Source: Haloterrigena sp. H1 | GTDB taxonomy: Archaea; Halobacteriota; Halobacteria; Halobacteriales; Natrialbaceae | NCBI RefSeq assembly: GCF_005938085.1 | Contig: NZ_SMZK01000001.1 | Coordinates: 1,922,001 to 1,986,000 of the forward strand | Reading direction: 5' to 3' | DNA: 64,000 bases | Shown here: in pieces, positions 42,290 through 51,005 of the stretch | Numbering within the stretch: the first letter of the stretch is position 1 | Layout of the letters: every line of letters starts with the position of its first letter | Translations under genes and position numbers: made by a program | Notes under the pieces: generated by a model | What the model was told of the DNA's origin: nothing | Databases searched by the model: none | The model's input: the letters and a program-made list of their open reading frames with translations, nothing else

Positions 42290-43408
42290 TCAATCGCTGC
42301 CGACGCCAACGGGTGGTTTCGATTCGGACGGCGTCCCCCGGCTGAACTGGCGGACCGCTTCGAGATCACCGACGCGACCACGTGCCGTCGCGACATTGAC
42401 GAGCAACTCCGTGAGGTTCGTCTTGTCCGACAGGAAGTCATTTCGTCGCCGTGTCCACTCCTCGTTGACGCTGTCGTCGCGAAGCAGCGTCGTCGAGATG
42501 TCGACGATATCGGAGAAGCGAGCCACGTTGTGGATCAGCCCCTGGTTCTCGAGTTCGACGAAGTTCCCCATATCCGAGTCGCCGACGAACGAATTCGATC
42601 GAATCGCTGGCGTGCCAAGCAGCGCTGCCTCGGTGACCATCGTCTGGGTATCGGCTATCAAAAGCGTCGCCTCCGCGAGCGCGTCGTGCATCAGGGCGGG
42701 ATGGAGGTCGAACGACCGTGCTGGAAGTCCCTCGAGATCCACGTCCTTTCCCTCGTCGGAGACGAGGATCGTCGCGTCATTACTCAGCCGGTCGATGAGC
42801 TGGTGACACTGCTCGTGGGTGATTCCGTCCTTGCCCACGTCGTGTTGTGAGCCAAAGGCATTGAGCCGGAGAATCACGTATGATTCGTCGGGTTCGACGC
42901 CGAGTCGATCGCGAATCGAGGGGTTCGATTCGTAGATTTCCGGATGGAGATACGCGCATTCTTTCAGGCCCGAAAACACATAGTGGTTTGTCCCGAGATC
43001 CTTCTGGAACGTATTCGGCGTGAGAACGGCGCGAGCGAACGGGGTCGAAATCGCATGGTCGAACGACGCCGGTTCGGAATCGATGAGCAACACCGTCGGC
43101 GTTCGGACCATCGCACCCGTATGTGCCGCATATCCTCCCATCCCGAAGATCAGATCCGGATCGAACTGTCTCGCCTGCCGGATCGCACGGACGTAGTGAG
43201 CTGGGAGGCGACTCAGCAGCGACTGTTTCGACGTATCACAGTAGCCGTAGACCTCGTAGGGCAGGTCGTACCACTCGAGCAGTTCGACCGTGCAGGTGTA
43301 ATCTCGAGCGAGGACGAGGACCTCGTGGCCGTCCGCACACAGGGACTGAACGGCGTGTTTGTACAGGTGAACGTGTGCCGGCGTGTTCGTGAAGAACAGA
43401 TATCTCAT
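42290..43408 (-). CDS. DUF354 family protein (second copy)
   Basis: This 372-residue paralogue of 29450-30550 starts MRYLFFTNTPAHVHLYKHAV and shares blocks such as VLARDYTCTVELLEWYDLPY, FSGLKECAYLHPEIYE and TLLIADTQTMVTEAALLGTP. I chose the ATG at 43408; a TTG-opened frame adds 14 residues. It is GT-B-like with unproven activity. A box ATAACAATT is 48 bases upstream. The duplicate suggests two related steps in glycan assembly or two separate glycans. Confidence 0.82.
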   Translation of the reverse strand: MRYLFFTNTPAHVHLYKHAVQSLCADGHEVLVLARDYTCTVELLEWYDLPYEVYGYCDTSKQSLLSRLPAHYVRAIRQARQFDPDLIFGMGGYAAHTGAMVRTPTVLLIDSEPASFDHAISTPFARAVLTPNTFQKDLGTNHYVFSGLKECAYLHPEIYESNPSIRDRLGVEPDESYVILRLNAFGSQHDVGKDGITHEQCHQLIDRLSNDATILVSDEGKDVDLEGLPARSFDLHPALMHDALAEATLLIADTQTMVTEAALLGTPAIRSNSFVGDSDMGNFVELENQGLIHNVARFSDIVDISTTLLRDDSVNEEWTRRRNDFLSDKTNLTELLVNVATARGRVGDLEAVRQFSRGTPSESKPPVGVGSD

Positions 43409-43456
43409 CTTGGAAACCACCCGTTCCGTGGCGATGAATAATATGATCAATCACAA

Positions 43457-43463
43457 TTGTTAT
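43457..43463 (-). promoter_or_regulatory. ATAACAA promoter-type box
   Basis: Minus-strand ATAACAATT, 48 bases before the ATG of the second DUF354 gene. Confidence 0.4.
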
Positions 43464-43623
43464 CTCGCTCATACCAGTTTGACAGGGACAGTTCATCCAG
43501 ACGGTTGTAACTGGTTACCGACACGACCGCACGGCTGATCGCGGATATTCCCAGATGGACTGCCAACCGGTAGTATCTGCTACACGCGTTGTTTTACCCG
43601 CGTTACTCGTCTCGGTAGCCATC

Positions 43624-43631
43624 ATATACTA
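43624..43631 (+). promoter_or_regulatory. TATA-like box of alpha/alpha-toroid gene
   Basis: CATATACTAATG, about 28 bases before the ATG at 43660; a classic leaderless arrangement without the ATAACAA box. Confidence 0.4.
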
Positions 43632-43659
43632 ATGGAAATACGTGTCCAGACGACGATAG

Positions 43660-44979
43660 ATGCAGTTTGACGAGATTCCGTGGCTCGACATCCAGCGGAT
43701 TTCGAGCACTATTCCAACACGAGCGACAGGCCAGACCAGCAAGTCGAAGACATCGGGATCCGTCCCGAACGCGACGACCCGCGTAACGGACCAATATCTA
43801 TCCGTGCTCGAGTCGACGCTTGAGTATGCTCGCAAGCGAGACTACGTTGGGCCGGATTACGGCGATGGCATGAGCAGCGCTCTCCTGCAATCACTGCCGG
43901 TCGAAAACAGGTGGCTCAACATCGCCGTCCAGGAGACCGTCAAACGAGCCCCAGTCGACGTCAGGCCGCTGTTCCGCGTCGAACCCCGGCGAAACTACAA
44001 GGGAGGAGCCCTCTTTTCGATGGCGAACCTGAACTACGCCGAGTTGCAAGCCAAGCGAGACACAGCGAGTGACCCTAAATTCGATCCGCTTGCCGAAACG
44101 AAACGACTGGCAGACTGGCTCGTCGAGGAACGCTGTACCGGATACAACGGCTTCTGTGGGGGCCATCGCCACGAAATCCAGCACTTCCATACGAAAGGGG
44201 TGCCGAACGATCCCGATATCGTGTCGACTGCATACGCGGTAAAGGCGCTGCTGCGTGCCGCCCGGATCGACGAGGAGTACGCGGAGATCGCACGCACTGC
44301 GGCCTCGTTTCTAGTCGAGGACCTGAATTACCGGGAGGTTCCCGAGGGTGCGAAGATCGACTACCACCTGAACCACCCGGACGACTCCTATACGCTCAAC
44401 TCCGCCGCACTCGGTGCGAGAACCCTCGTTGACCTCTACGAGTACTTCGGCGACGACGACCTCCGCGAGCGTGCGACGAAGATCCTTGACCACGTCGCCG
44501 CCCAGCAAACCGAGCAGGGCGGTTGGCCCTATCGGATTCCGGCCTCGGCGTCACACCTCTCGATGGACAGCCACCACAACGGGTTCATTATCGAGTCCTT
44601 CCAGCGCTACCGCGACGTCGTCGATGCAGACCGATACGCCGACACGCTGTCGCCGGCCCTCGAGTTCTATCGGACCGAGCTGTTCGAACTGGATGGCGCA
44701 CCGAACTTCGACGAGGAAAACGCCTATCCCCGAGACATCCACGCTAGTACGCAGGGTATGCTGGTGTTTACCAGAGAGGACGACCTCGAGCTGGCCGATC
44801 GGATCCTTCGCTGGGTGCTTGCGAACCTGGAGGCCGATGACGGGCAGTTCTACTACCGGCAGTACCGCCACCACACGAAGCGGGTGACGCTGATGCGGTG
44901 GTGTCAGGGGTGGATGGCCTACGCGCTGTCGGAGTTTTTGCTTGCAGCGCAGGATGAAGATTCGCTCGGCGGTTCCTGA
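43660..44979 (+). CDS. Alpha/alpha-toroid protein (glycosyl hydrolase/terpene-cyclase-like fold), unassigned
   Basis: This 439-residue protein has helical repeats with conserved acid and aromatic residues: PNDPDIVSTAYAVKALLRA, HPDDSYTLNSAALGARTLVD, QGGWPYRIPASASHLSMDS, and GWMAYALSEFLLA at the end. These fit the alpha/alpha-barrel found in glycan hydrolases, polysaccharide lyases and prenyltransferases. Relatives in haloarchaea are sometimes mislabelled as ABC-transporter permeases, but no transmembrane helices are seen. Placed between a DUF354 and a FemAB-like gene, a role in glycan processing is likely. Substrate unknown. Confidence 0.65.
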   Translation: MQFDEIPWLDIQRISSTIPTRATGQTSKSKTSGSVPNATTRVTDQYLSVLESTLEYARKRDYVGPDYGDGMSSALLQSLPVENRWLNIAVQETVKRAPVDVRPLFRVEPRRNYKGGALFSMANLNYAELQAKRDTASDPKFDPLAETKRLADWLVEERCTGYNGFCGGHRHEIQHFHTKGVPNDPDIVSTAYAVKALLRAARIDEEYAEIARTAASFLVEDLNYREVPEGAKIDYHLNHPDDSYTLNSAALGARTLVDLYEYFGDDDLRERATKILDHVAAQQTEQGGWPYRIPASASHLSMDSHHNGFIIESFQRYRDVVDADRYADTLSPALEFYRTELFELDGAPNFDEENAYPRDIHASTQGMLVFTREDDLELADRILRWVLANLEADDGQFYYRQYRHHTKRVTLMRWCQGWMAYALSEFLLAAQDEDSLGGS

Positions 44980-45121
44980 TTGGCTCGCTCATTGTGGGAG
45001 AACTACCAGCTTGAGAACCGGGAACCAGCGATAGCAACACGACTCGACCACCGCCGGTGGGCAGCGAAAGACGAACTTGGGAGTTGCTGTTCATGACTCT
45101 CATCGATCTGTTACTGAGGGA

Positions 45122-45128
45122 ATAACAA
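45122..45128 (+). promoter_or_regulatory. ATAACAA promoter-type box
   Basis: ATAACAAGG, 27 bases before the ATG at 45156, which supports that start over the TTG at 45135. Confidence 0.5.
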
Positions 45129-45155
45129 GGGCTATTGTCAGAACACGAGGAGTGT

Positions 45156-46169
45156 ATGGACGTCAACCGAATCGGACTCGAGGCCTGGCGAGAGGCGCTG
45201 CCAGCCGATGGATATGAAGTGTTTCACGATCCGGACGCGCTCGCTGTCCTCGACGACCACACAGACGCGGAGTTACAGCTATACGGCGCGTACAAGGGCC
45301 AGCAGGCGGTCGGACTGCTCCCGGTGTTCGTCAGCGAGCAGCCGATCGGTCGAACGGTTCTCTCTCCGCCAGTCTCGTTCAGTGTTCCCCGACTCGGGCC
45401 AGTTATCAATCCAAACAGTCCGAAACGCCGGAAGCAGGAGCGGATCAACCAGCAGTTGGCTGAGGCCGTGATCGAGACCGTCGGCATCGACACGCGAACA
45501 ACGCTGTTCCGAATGAGCTGTCCGATTGGGTATACAGATCCGCGGCCATACGAGTGGCAGGACCTATCGTTGACGCCTCGGTTCACGTACATCATCGATC
45601 TCGAGGACACTACCCTCGAGAGCGTGTTACAACGCTTTAGCAAGAGCCTGCGGCGGGAAATGCGCAAGCAAGACGAGATTGACCTCTCGATCGAGACGGA
45701 AGGGATCGACGCAGCCATGCGAATTTACGAGGATGTCGTTGACCAGTATCGTGCCTACGACGATCCGGCCCCGCTATCGCGGTCGTTCCTTCGAGACCTA
45801 CTCTCGTCGCTCGATGACGATTGCTGGCGTGTCTACGTCGCGCGAACACCGGATGGAAAATACAAAAGCGGCGTCATAACTCTCTACTCCCCGGATCTTG
45901 CGTACTTCTGGCAGGGTGGTGTCACCGCCTCGCACGACGGGATCAGCGTCAACAGCCTTCTCCATCATGCCATTCTCGAGGACATTATTACTGATCCACA
46001 ACTCGAGTCAGTGACCGGCTACGATCTCGTCGGTGCGAACACCGAGCGTCTCTGTGAATACAAGGCGAAGTTCAACAGCGATCTCCGCCAGTACTACGTC
46101 GTCGAGTCCACGGGGCTCGAGATGTCACTCGCGAAGTCGGCCTATCAGCGGCTCGCAAGCATCAAGTAA
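45156..46169 (+). CDS. FemAB/GNAT-like aminoacyl- or acyltransferase
   Basis: This 337-residue protein has two GNAT-like halves: residues 1-150 (GYEVFHDPDALAVLDD, LGPVINPNSPKRRKQERINQ) and 165-337 (FSKSLRREMRKQ, GVITLYSPDLAYFWQGGV, VTGYDLVGANTERLCEYKAKFN). The block YDLVGANT....YKAKFNxxL is typical of FemAB/BioF2-like transferases in polysaccharide loci. They may add an amino acid or acyl group to a lipid-linked sugar. A paralogue is at 59976-60986. No signal peptide. Confidence 0.78.
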   Translation: MDVNRIGLEAWREALPADGYEVFHDPDALAVLDDHTDAELQLYGAYKGQQAVGLLPVFVSEQPIGRTVLSPPVSFSVPRLGPVINPNSPKRRKQERINQQLAEAVIETVGIDTRTTLFRMSCPIGYTDPRPYEWQDLSLTPRFTYIIDLEDTTLESVLQRFSKSLRREMRKQDEIDLSIETEGIDAAMRIYEDVVDQYRAYDDPAPLSRSFLRDLLSSLDDDCWRVYVARTPDGKYKSGVITLYSPDLAYFWQGGVTASHDGISVNSLLHHAILEDIITDPQLESVTGYDLVGANTERLCEYKAKFNSDLRQYYVVESTGLEMSLAKSAYQRLASIK

Positions 46170-46266
46170 CGCTGCAAGCACGCTGTTGTCACATCAATGC
46201 GAGGCGCATCGACGAACCAGAAATTAGTGTGTGAGCCTGTTCATTCGAACGGGAGTTAGTTGGTCT

Positions 46267-46273
46267 GTAACAA
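46267..46273 (+). promoter_or_regulatory. ATAACAA-type box (GTAACAAAG variant)
   Basis: GTAACAAAG, one mismatch, 25 bases before the sulfatase-like ATG at 46299. Confidence 0.45.
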
Positions 46274-46298
46274 AGTCCGTCTTCGCGTAGTTAGCAGT

Positions 46299-47663
46299 AT
46301 GTCTAACAGACCAGACGTATTGTTCCTGGTACTCGACTCGTTGCGCAAGGATCGCGTCTCTGCGTACGCTCACGATCGCGAGACGACCCCCACATTGTCG
46401 AAGCTATCGACGTGCGCGACGAGATATGAGAACGCGTTCACGCCAGCCCCCTGGACGCTCCCCTCACATACGTCGATGTTCACCGGCGTGTTCCCGTCCG
46501 AACACGGGGTGACGAATGGCTTTTCCGACGGTATGAGTCGACTGCCCGAATCACGGACGACGCTCTCCGAACACCTCTCGGATGGGGGCTACCGCACCGC
46601 CGGCTTCTCGAACAACCCGTGGGTCGGCCAACTCTCTGGTCTCGATCGAGGCTTCGACGAATTCGTGGAGTGGAACCTCGAGATCTCGCAGTCGGAAACC
46701 GATGGCGTCCACACGACCCGCGACGAGCTCTACTCTCGGTTGCATCCGGCGCTTGGCAAAGCGGCCCGCCAGCCGGTGTTCCTGTTGAAACGGCGCTTTT
46801 TTACCGACAGCCTCGTCAGTCGGGCGAAACGCTGGCTCACCCAGCAGGCCGAGTCGTCGGCACCGACGTTTACTTTTCTGAACCTCATGGAGGCCCACAG
46901 CCCTTACTTCCCGCCGAAACGGGCGTTCGAGTCGCTCGATCTCGAGCCGCCGTCGGCCATCGAGCCGCGCGTTCTCAACACAAAGCTGCTCGCGTACGTA
47001 ATGGGGAAATCAGATCTCTCACCGGAAACGCGACGACGCGTCATGGAGTATTACGACGCAAGTGCACGTTACCAGGACGAAAAAGTCGCGGAGCTACTCG
47101 GGCTGTTACAGCACGAAGGACTGTTCGACGACACGCTCGTCATCGTCTGTTCCGATCACGGAAAGACACTCGGCGACTATCCGAGGACGGAACGACCACC
47201 GCATTACGTCCGTGACATCAACCTCAACGTGCCACTGTGGATCAAATGGCCTGCCCAGCGCGACGGCGAGACAGTCGACGACATGTTCGAACTCACCTCC
47301 GTGTTCGACGTTGTCAGGGACGGCAACCCGCCAACAGAGAGCTACACCACTGACGTCGCCATCGCAGAGGATTTCGTCCCACACGCCGGCCGCAGCACAC
47401 CTGACGATGTCACTCGCTGGCGAGTCGCAGCCGACGAGGACCACAAGTACGTCCGAAACGATACCGGCGACGAATACCTGTACGATCGGCCGACCGATAG
47501 CCGCCGGTCACAGCCAGATCCCGATCGCTGTGGTGCATACGCCGAGAAACTGTCCGACCGCGTCCGTCAGTTCGGCACTGAGTCCGACGATGCGGCGGCG
47601 GCGACTGGCAAGGAGATTGACTCGAGCGTCGAGGCTCAGTTGAAGGACTTGGGATACATGTAA
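46299..47663 (+). CDS. Sulfatase-like enzyme of alkaline-phosphatase superfamily
   Basis: This 454-residue protein has VLFLVLDSLRKDRVSAY (metal Asp D13), the nucleophile region APWTLPSHTSMFTG with Thr53 instead of the Cys/Ser needed for formylglycine, FPSEHGV, FLNLMEAHSPYFPP, and IVCSDHGKTLGD. The lack of C-x-P-x-R argues against a classical sulfatase; a phosphodiesterase or phosphotransferase is more likely. It ends in LKDLGYM. No signal peptide. Monocistronic, followed by element C. Confidence 0.82.
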   Translation: MSNRPDVLFLVLDSLRKDRVSAYAHDRETTPTLSKLSTCATRYENAFTPAPWTLPSHTSMFTGVFPSEHGVTNGFSDGMSRLPESRTTLSEHLSDGGYRTAGFSNNPWVGQLSGLDRGFDEFVEWNLEISQSETDGVHTTRDELYSRLHPALGKAARQPVFLLKRRFFTDSLVSRAKRWLTQQAESSAPTFTFLNLMEAHSPYFPPKRAFESLDLEPPSAIEPRVLNTKLLAYVMGKSDLSPETRRRVMEYYDASARYQDEKVAELLGLLQHEGLFDDTLVIVCSDHGKTLGDYPRTERPPHYVRDINLNVPLWIKWPAQRDGETVDDMFELTSVFDVVRDGNPPTESYTTDVAIAEDFVPHAGRSTPDDVTRWRVAADEDHKYVRNDTGDEYLYDRPTDSRRSQPDPDRCGAYAEKLSDRVRQFGTESDDAAAATGKEIDSSVEAQLKDLGYM

Positions 47664-47741
47664 GTACGGTACGCGATGAGCCAATGACGACTTGGTGTAT
47701 CGTCCTACGGTTTGAGCGAGTGCGACTGTTGCTGCTGTCTG

Positions 47742-47823
47742 ATACGGTCTGCTGGCATGAATTGTCGGCACACCCGCGAGCCGTCCGGCAGTCGCGCCGG
47801 ACGGGACTAACAGGAGCCCGTAT
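47742..47823. repeat. Palindromic intergenic element C (82 bp)
   Basis: The left end ATACGGTCTGCTGGCA (47742-47757) and the right end ACAGGAGCCCGTAT (47810-47823) are imperfect inverses. Inside is a perfect 9-base hairpin, CCGTCCGGC (47781-47789) with GCCGGACGG (47796-47804). It lies between the convergent sulfatase-like and GT4 genes. Confidence 0.7.
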
Positions 47824-47894
47824 GATACCAGTCACTACCTGCTCGAGTACACAACAGAGTGGGGCGCTGCTGCAGCGTGGCAGCCAAAAACACC

Positions 47895-49046
47895 CTACGT
47901 ATCGGCCAGTGTCCGGAGAATCCGTCGCCAGTCGTCCCGTGCATTCGCATACGAAAACTCGTCTCGAACGGCGATGGCGTTCGTTCCGAGTCGCGTCCGC
48001 AGCTGATCGTTTGTAGCGAGGTCGCAAAGAGCATCGGCGAACGCCGACGGTGTCCGATCATCCACGACCAACGCGGTTTCGCGATTGACAGCAATATCTG
48101 GGACGGAGCCGATAGGCGAGACGACGCTTGCTGTCCCGGTCGCCATCGCTTCGACCAACGTCAGCGGGAGTGCATCTCGTGACGAGGTCAGAACGAACGT
48201 ATCTGAATCGTAGTAGTACTGGCGCGGATCATCGACCCAGCCTGGCCGCTTGATCACATCTCCGAGGTCATGTGCTTTGATCGTCCGCTCGACCTCGTCG
48301 CGTTTGGCCCCGTTGCCAAGCATCGCCGCTCGAAACTCGACACCCATCGCCGAGAGTTCGTCGAGTGCCTCAACGAACAACACCGGATCCTTTTCCTCAC
48401 TGAATCGCCCGATCCAGAGGAAATCGTACGCCGACTCGACCGGGTCGGGAGGGGGAGCATAATGTTCCGTATCAATCGCGTTTGATAGAATCGAGATCCG
48501 GGTCGCCGCAACGCCGAACCCGAGCAGTGCCTGCTGATGGACCGAGCCAGGAACAGATATCGAGTCAAACCGTCTGATTGCAGCTTGAACCACTGGGCCG
48601 TACCAAGCCGTCGCGTGAACGTCAATATCCGCCCCGATGATACCCAGGTGTGCCGGAGCCCCCACAAACGGCCGCAACGCGAGCGCATAGCACCCGTAGG
48701 GGAGCAGTGAGATCGAAACGATCGCATCGTAATCGTTGCGAATCCCCTCAAAGAGTGCAACAACAAACATAAAACAGATCCCGACGAGCCGGTGTCCGAA
48801 CGTCGGAACGGTCCGATACGTGATCGAGTCGAGCGATTCGTAGGGGGTGAGACAGACCATGGTCGTCTGGCTCGAGATGTCGGCCAGGGGTCCGTAATGG
48901 CGTTCGATCTTCGACGGATTCTGGTGCTCTGAGACGATCAGTATTGAATCGACAGCGGTTGTGTCCACATCGGCACCCTCGGTCGACGACGTAGAACTCA
49001 CAAGAGGGTTCTCTGACGGCTCGTTCGTTGCAGCCACGTGTATCAC
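47895..49046 (-). CDS. Family 4 glycosyltransferase
   Basis: This 383-residue GT-B enzyme has a GTG start at 49046, 29 bases from a TTAACAA box. Donor-domain motifs are FLWIGRFSEEKDPVLFVEAL, RPGWVDDPRQYYYDSDTFVL, and SRDALPLTLVEAMATGTASV with the E-x7-E region. Near residue 85-100 one hydrophobic stretch may touch the membrane. No neighbour overlaps it. It probably transfers a sugar to the lipid-linked glycan; donor and acceptor are unknown. Confidence 0.85.
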   Translation of the reverse strand: MIHVAATNEPSENPLVSSTSSTEGADVDTTAVDSILIVSEHQNPSKIERHYGPLADISSQTTMVCLTPYESLDSITYRTVPTFGHRLVGICFMFVVALFEGIRNDYDAIVSISLLPYGCYALALRPFVGAPAHLGIIGADIDVHATAWYGPVVQAAIRRFDSISVPGSVHQQALLGFGVAATRISILSNAIDTEHYAPPPDPVESAYDFLWIGRFSEEKDPVLFVEALDELSAMGVEFRAAMLGNGAKRDEVERTIKAHDLGDVIKRPGWVDDPRQYYYDSDTFVLTSSRDALPLTLVEAMATGTASVVSPIGSVPDIAVNRETALVVDDRTPSAFADALCDLATNDQLRTRLGTNAIAVRDEFSYANARDDWRRILRTLADT

Positions 49047-49075
49047 TGGTACCTGATCATTTGGTCCCGTTCGTT

Positions 49076-49082
49076 TTGTTAA
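49076..49082 (-). promoter_or_regulatory. ATAACAA-type box (TTAACAA variant)
   Basis: Minus-strand TTAACAAAA, one mismatch, 29 bases before the GTG at 49046. Confidence 0.4.
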
Positions 49083-49282
49083 TCTGATTCTAATAGTGGT
49101 GAGACAGTCACGGACAGCTCAAAGAAGGCACATCCGTCCGAGTGACGTAACTAACTGGTAGGTGGCTGCTACCTCTATCTGGTGGCCATGACCGCAGTTG
49201 TTGCGCTCGTGTCGATCCATATGGAAGACGAGCCGGAGTGGGTGTGGGTGTGTGTGCATGTCTTTCGATAGGTAACTCCGCT

Positions 49283-49289
49283 ATAACAA
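49283..49289 (+). promoter_or_regulatory. ATAACAA promoter-type box
   Basis: ATAACAATG, 54 bases before the ATG at 49344 (42 before the alternative GTG at 49332). The remaining 297-base gap to the divergent GT4 gene shows no gene. Confidence 0.45.
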
Positions 49290-49343
49290 TGGCTGAACGA
49301 CAAGACAGATCGAGTAAACCACCGGTCTCAGGTGAGTGTACCA

Positions 49344-51005
49344 ATGGCTGTTGATACCCCCAAAACTGTTCTTATCGGAATGGATGCACTGTCGTTCAAC
49401 TATCTCGATCAGTTCGAACTCCCCAACATACACTCGCTGCGCTCACAGGGTGTTGAGGCCGAACTCGAGTCGACGTTCCCACCATGGACGGGGAGTGCCT
49501 GGCCGTCGGTCTACACGGGGGTTGATCCCTCCCATCACGGCGTCTACTCATTCTTTGACTTTCGTGGGACCTCTCCTGACGAGGCGGATATCGTCTCGCA
49601 AGCCACCGTTCGATCACCTGCAATCTGGGAGTATCTCTCCACACGTGGCGTGTCCGCATCCGTTCTGAACGTCCCAGTGACACATTCCGCAGACAGCTTC
49701 GATGGATCGCTGATACCGGGCTATCTCGCTCCCGAATCCGCCAGCGGCTCCCCGGCAGGCATTCGGGACGACCTCTCGAGCGAGCTCGGCGAGCAGTACC
49801 GGATCTATGGGGAGAACGAAGCAGGCGATGGATCGACAGCCGTCGACGACTTCGTGTCTTTGATCGATCATCGCCGGCAGGCAGCCCGGGCGTTCCTCGA
49901 GTCGACGGACTGGGAGTTCGCGTTTCTACAGCTTCAGAAGACCGATACAGTGTTTCACGAGTTCGAGCAGCTCGCCGCGTACCGCCGGGTCTACGAAGCC
50001 GCCGACGAGTTCGTCGGGATGGTCCTTGAAACGGTTCCCGACGAAACGAACGTCATCATCTGTTCCGATCACGGAATCGGTCGGACCGACGGCTACAACA
50101 TCTATATCAACGAGATACTCCGACGGAACGGATTCGTCGAGACGTGTGCTCACGGCCGAACACCGACGCTCGGCGAGAGCAAGGCCGAACTCAATGAGAA
50201 AGCGGAAGGTTCCGACGACCGCTCGACCTCGATACAATTGGTTTCGACTGCTGAATCCGCGCTGGGCGCTGTCGGACTGACACCGGGTGACGCCTACCGG
50301 CTCGTCCAACGACTTGGGGCCGAGAGTATCGTCAAACGACTGCTTCCCGACGGCGCCCACGCAGCACTCGGCGAGAACGTCGATTGGCGGCGATCACAGG
50401 CTTACTGCCGGAGCGGGCCCGAACTTGGCGTTCGGATCAATCTCGAGGGACGGGACGAAAACGGTGAGGTATTGCCCGACAACTACGAGGGTGTACGATC
50501 CGAATTGATCCAGATACTCGAGTCACTTCGAACGCCGGACGGTAAGCCGGCCTTCGAGTGGGTAAAACCGCGAGAAGCGGTCTACGATGGACCGTACACG
50601 GAGGAGGCCTGTGACATCCTCTTCATGCCGCGAGCAATGAACAACCTGATCGCCACGAACCTGCTCGGTTCCATGTTCGTGCCGATCGACAAGCACAATC
50701 ATAAACGGACGGGCGTCTTCATCGGCGCTGGGTCGAGAATCGACGAAGCTCCCCCTTCGGAGATCGGTCCGCTCTCGGTGATCGATGTCGCCCCGATCGC
50801 GATGGCGCTTCTTGACGAACCAGTTCCGGCACGGATGCAGGGGAGCGTTCCGCCGGAGGTCGTCGTCGACCCGCCACGGGTCGCCGAGTATGACGCGATC
50901 GACAACGCAGACAGTCGCAACGATGGTGAGCGACCCGAGATGGACTCCGACCGGCCCGAAGACGATGCGATGATCGACCGGCTGGAGAACCTCGGTTACC
51001 TCTAA
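49344..51005 (+). CDS. Alkaline-phosphatase-superfamily phosphodiesterase-type enzyme
   Basis: This protein is 553 residues from the ATG at 49344 (a GTG at 49332 adds 4). Metal Asp D14 is in VLIGMDALSFN, with nucleophile region ESTFPPWTGSAWPSVYTG (T49), HHGVYSFFDF and IICSDHGIGRTDG. The C-terminal third includes DRLENLGYL at the end, the shared tail. No signal peptide. The stop overlaps the flippase ATG (TAATG), so it is co-transcribed with flippase. It closely resembles the enzyme at 61169 and probably acts on the same type of lipid-linked phosphate. Confidence 0.82.
   Translation: MAVDTPKTVLIGMDALSFNYLDQFELPNIHSLRSQGVEAELESTFPPWTGSAWPSVYTGVDPSHHGVYSFFDFRGTSPDEADIVSQATVRSPAIWEYLSTRGVSASVLNVPVTHSADSFDGSLIPGYLAPESASGSPAGIRDDLSSELGEQYRIYGENEAGDGSTAVDDFVSLIDHRRQAARAFLESTDWEFAFLQLQKTDTVFHEFEQLAAYRRVYEAADEFVGMVLETVPDETNVIICSDHGIGRTDGYNIYINEILRRNGFVETCAHGRTPTLGESKAELNEKAEGSDDRSTSIQLVSTAESALGAVGLTPGDAYRLVQRLGAESIVKRLLPDGAHAALGENVDWRRSQAYCRSGPELGVRINLEGRDENGEVLPDNYEGVRSELIQILESLRTPDGKPAFEWVKPREAVYDGPYTEEACDILFMPRAMNNLIATNLLGSMFVPIDKHNHKRTGVFIGAGSRIDEAPPSEIGPLSVIDVAPIAMALLDEPVPARMQGSVPPEVVVDPPRVAEYDAIDNADSRNDGERPEMDSDRPEDDAMIDRLENLGYL

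Noticed and set aside
49289..49354. Short frame overlapping the start of the phosphodiesterase gene
   Set aside because: Its ATG overlaps the ATAACAA box itself, so it could not be transcribed from that promoter as a leader.
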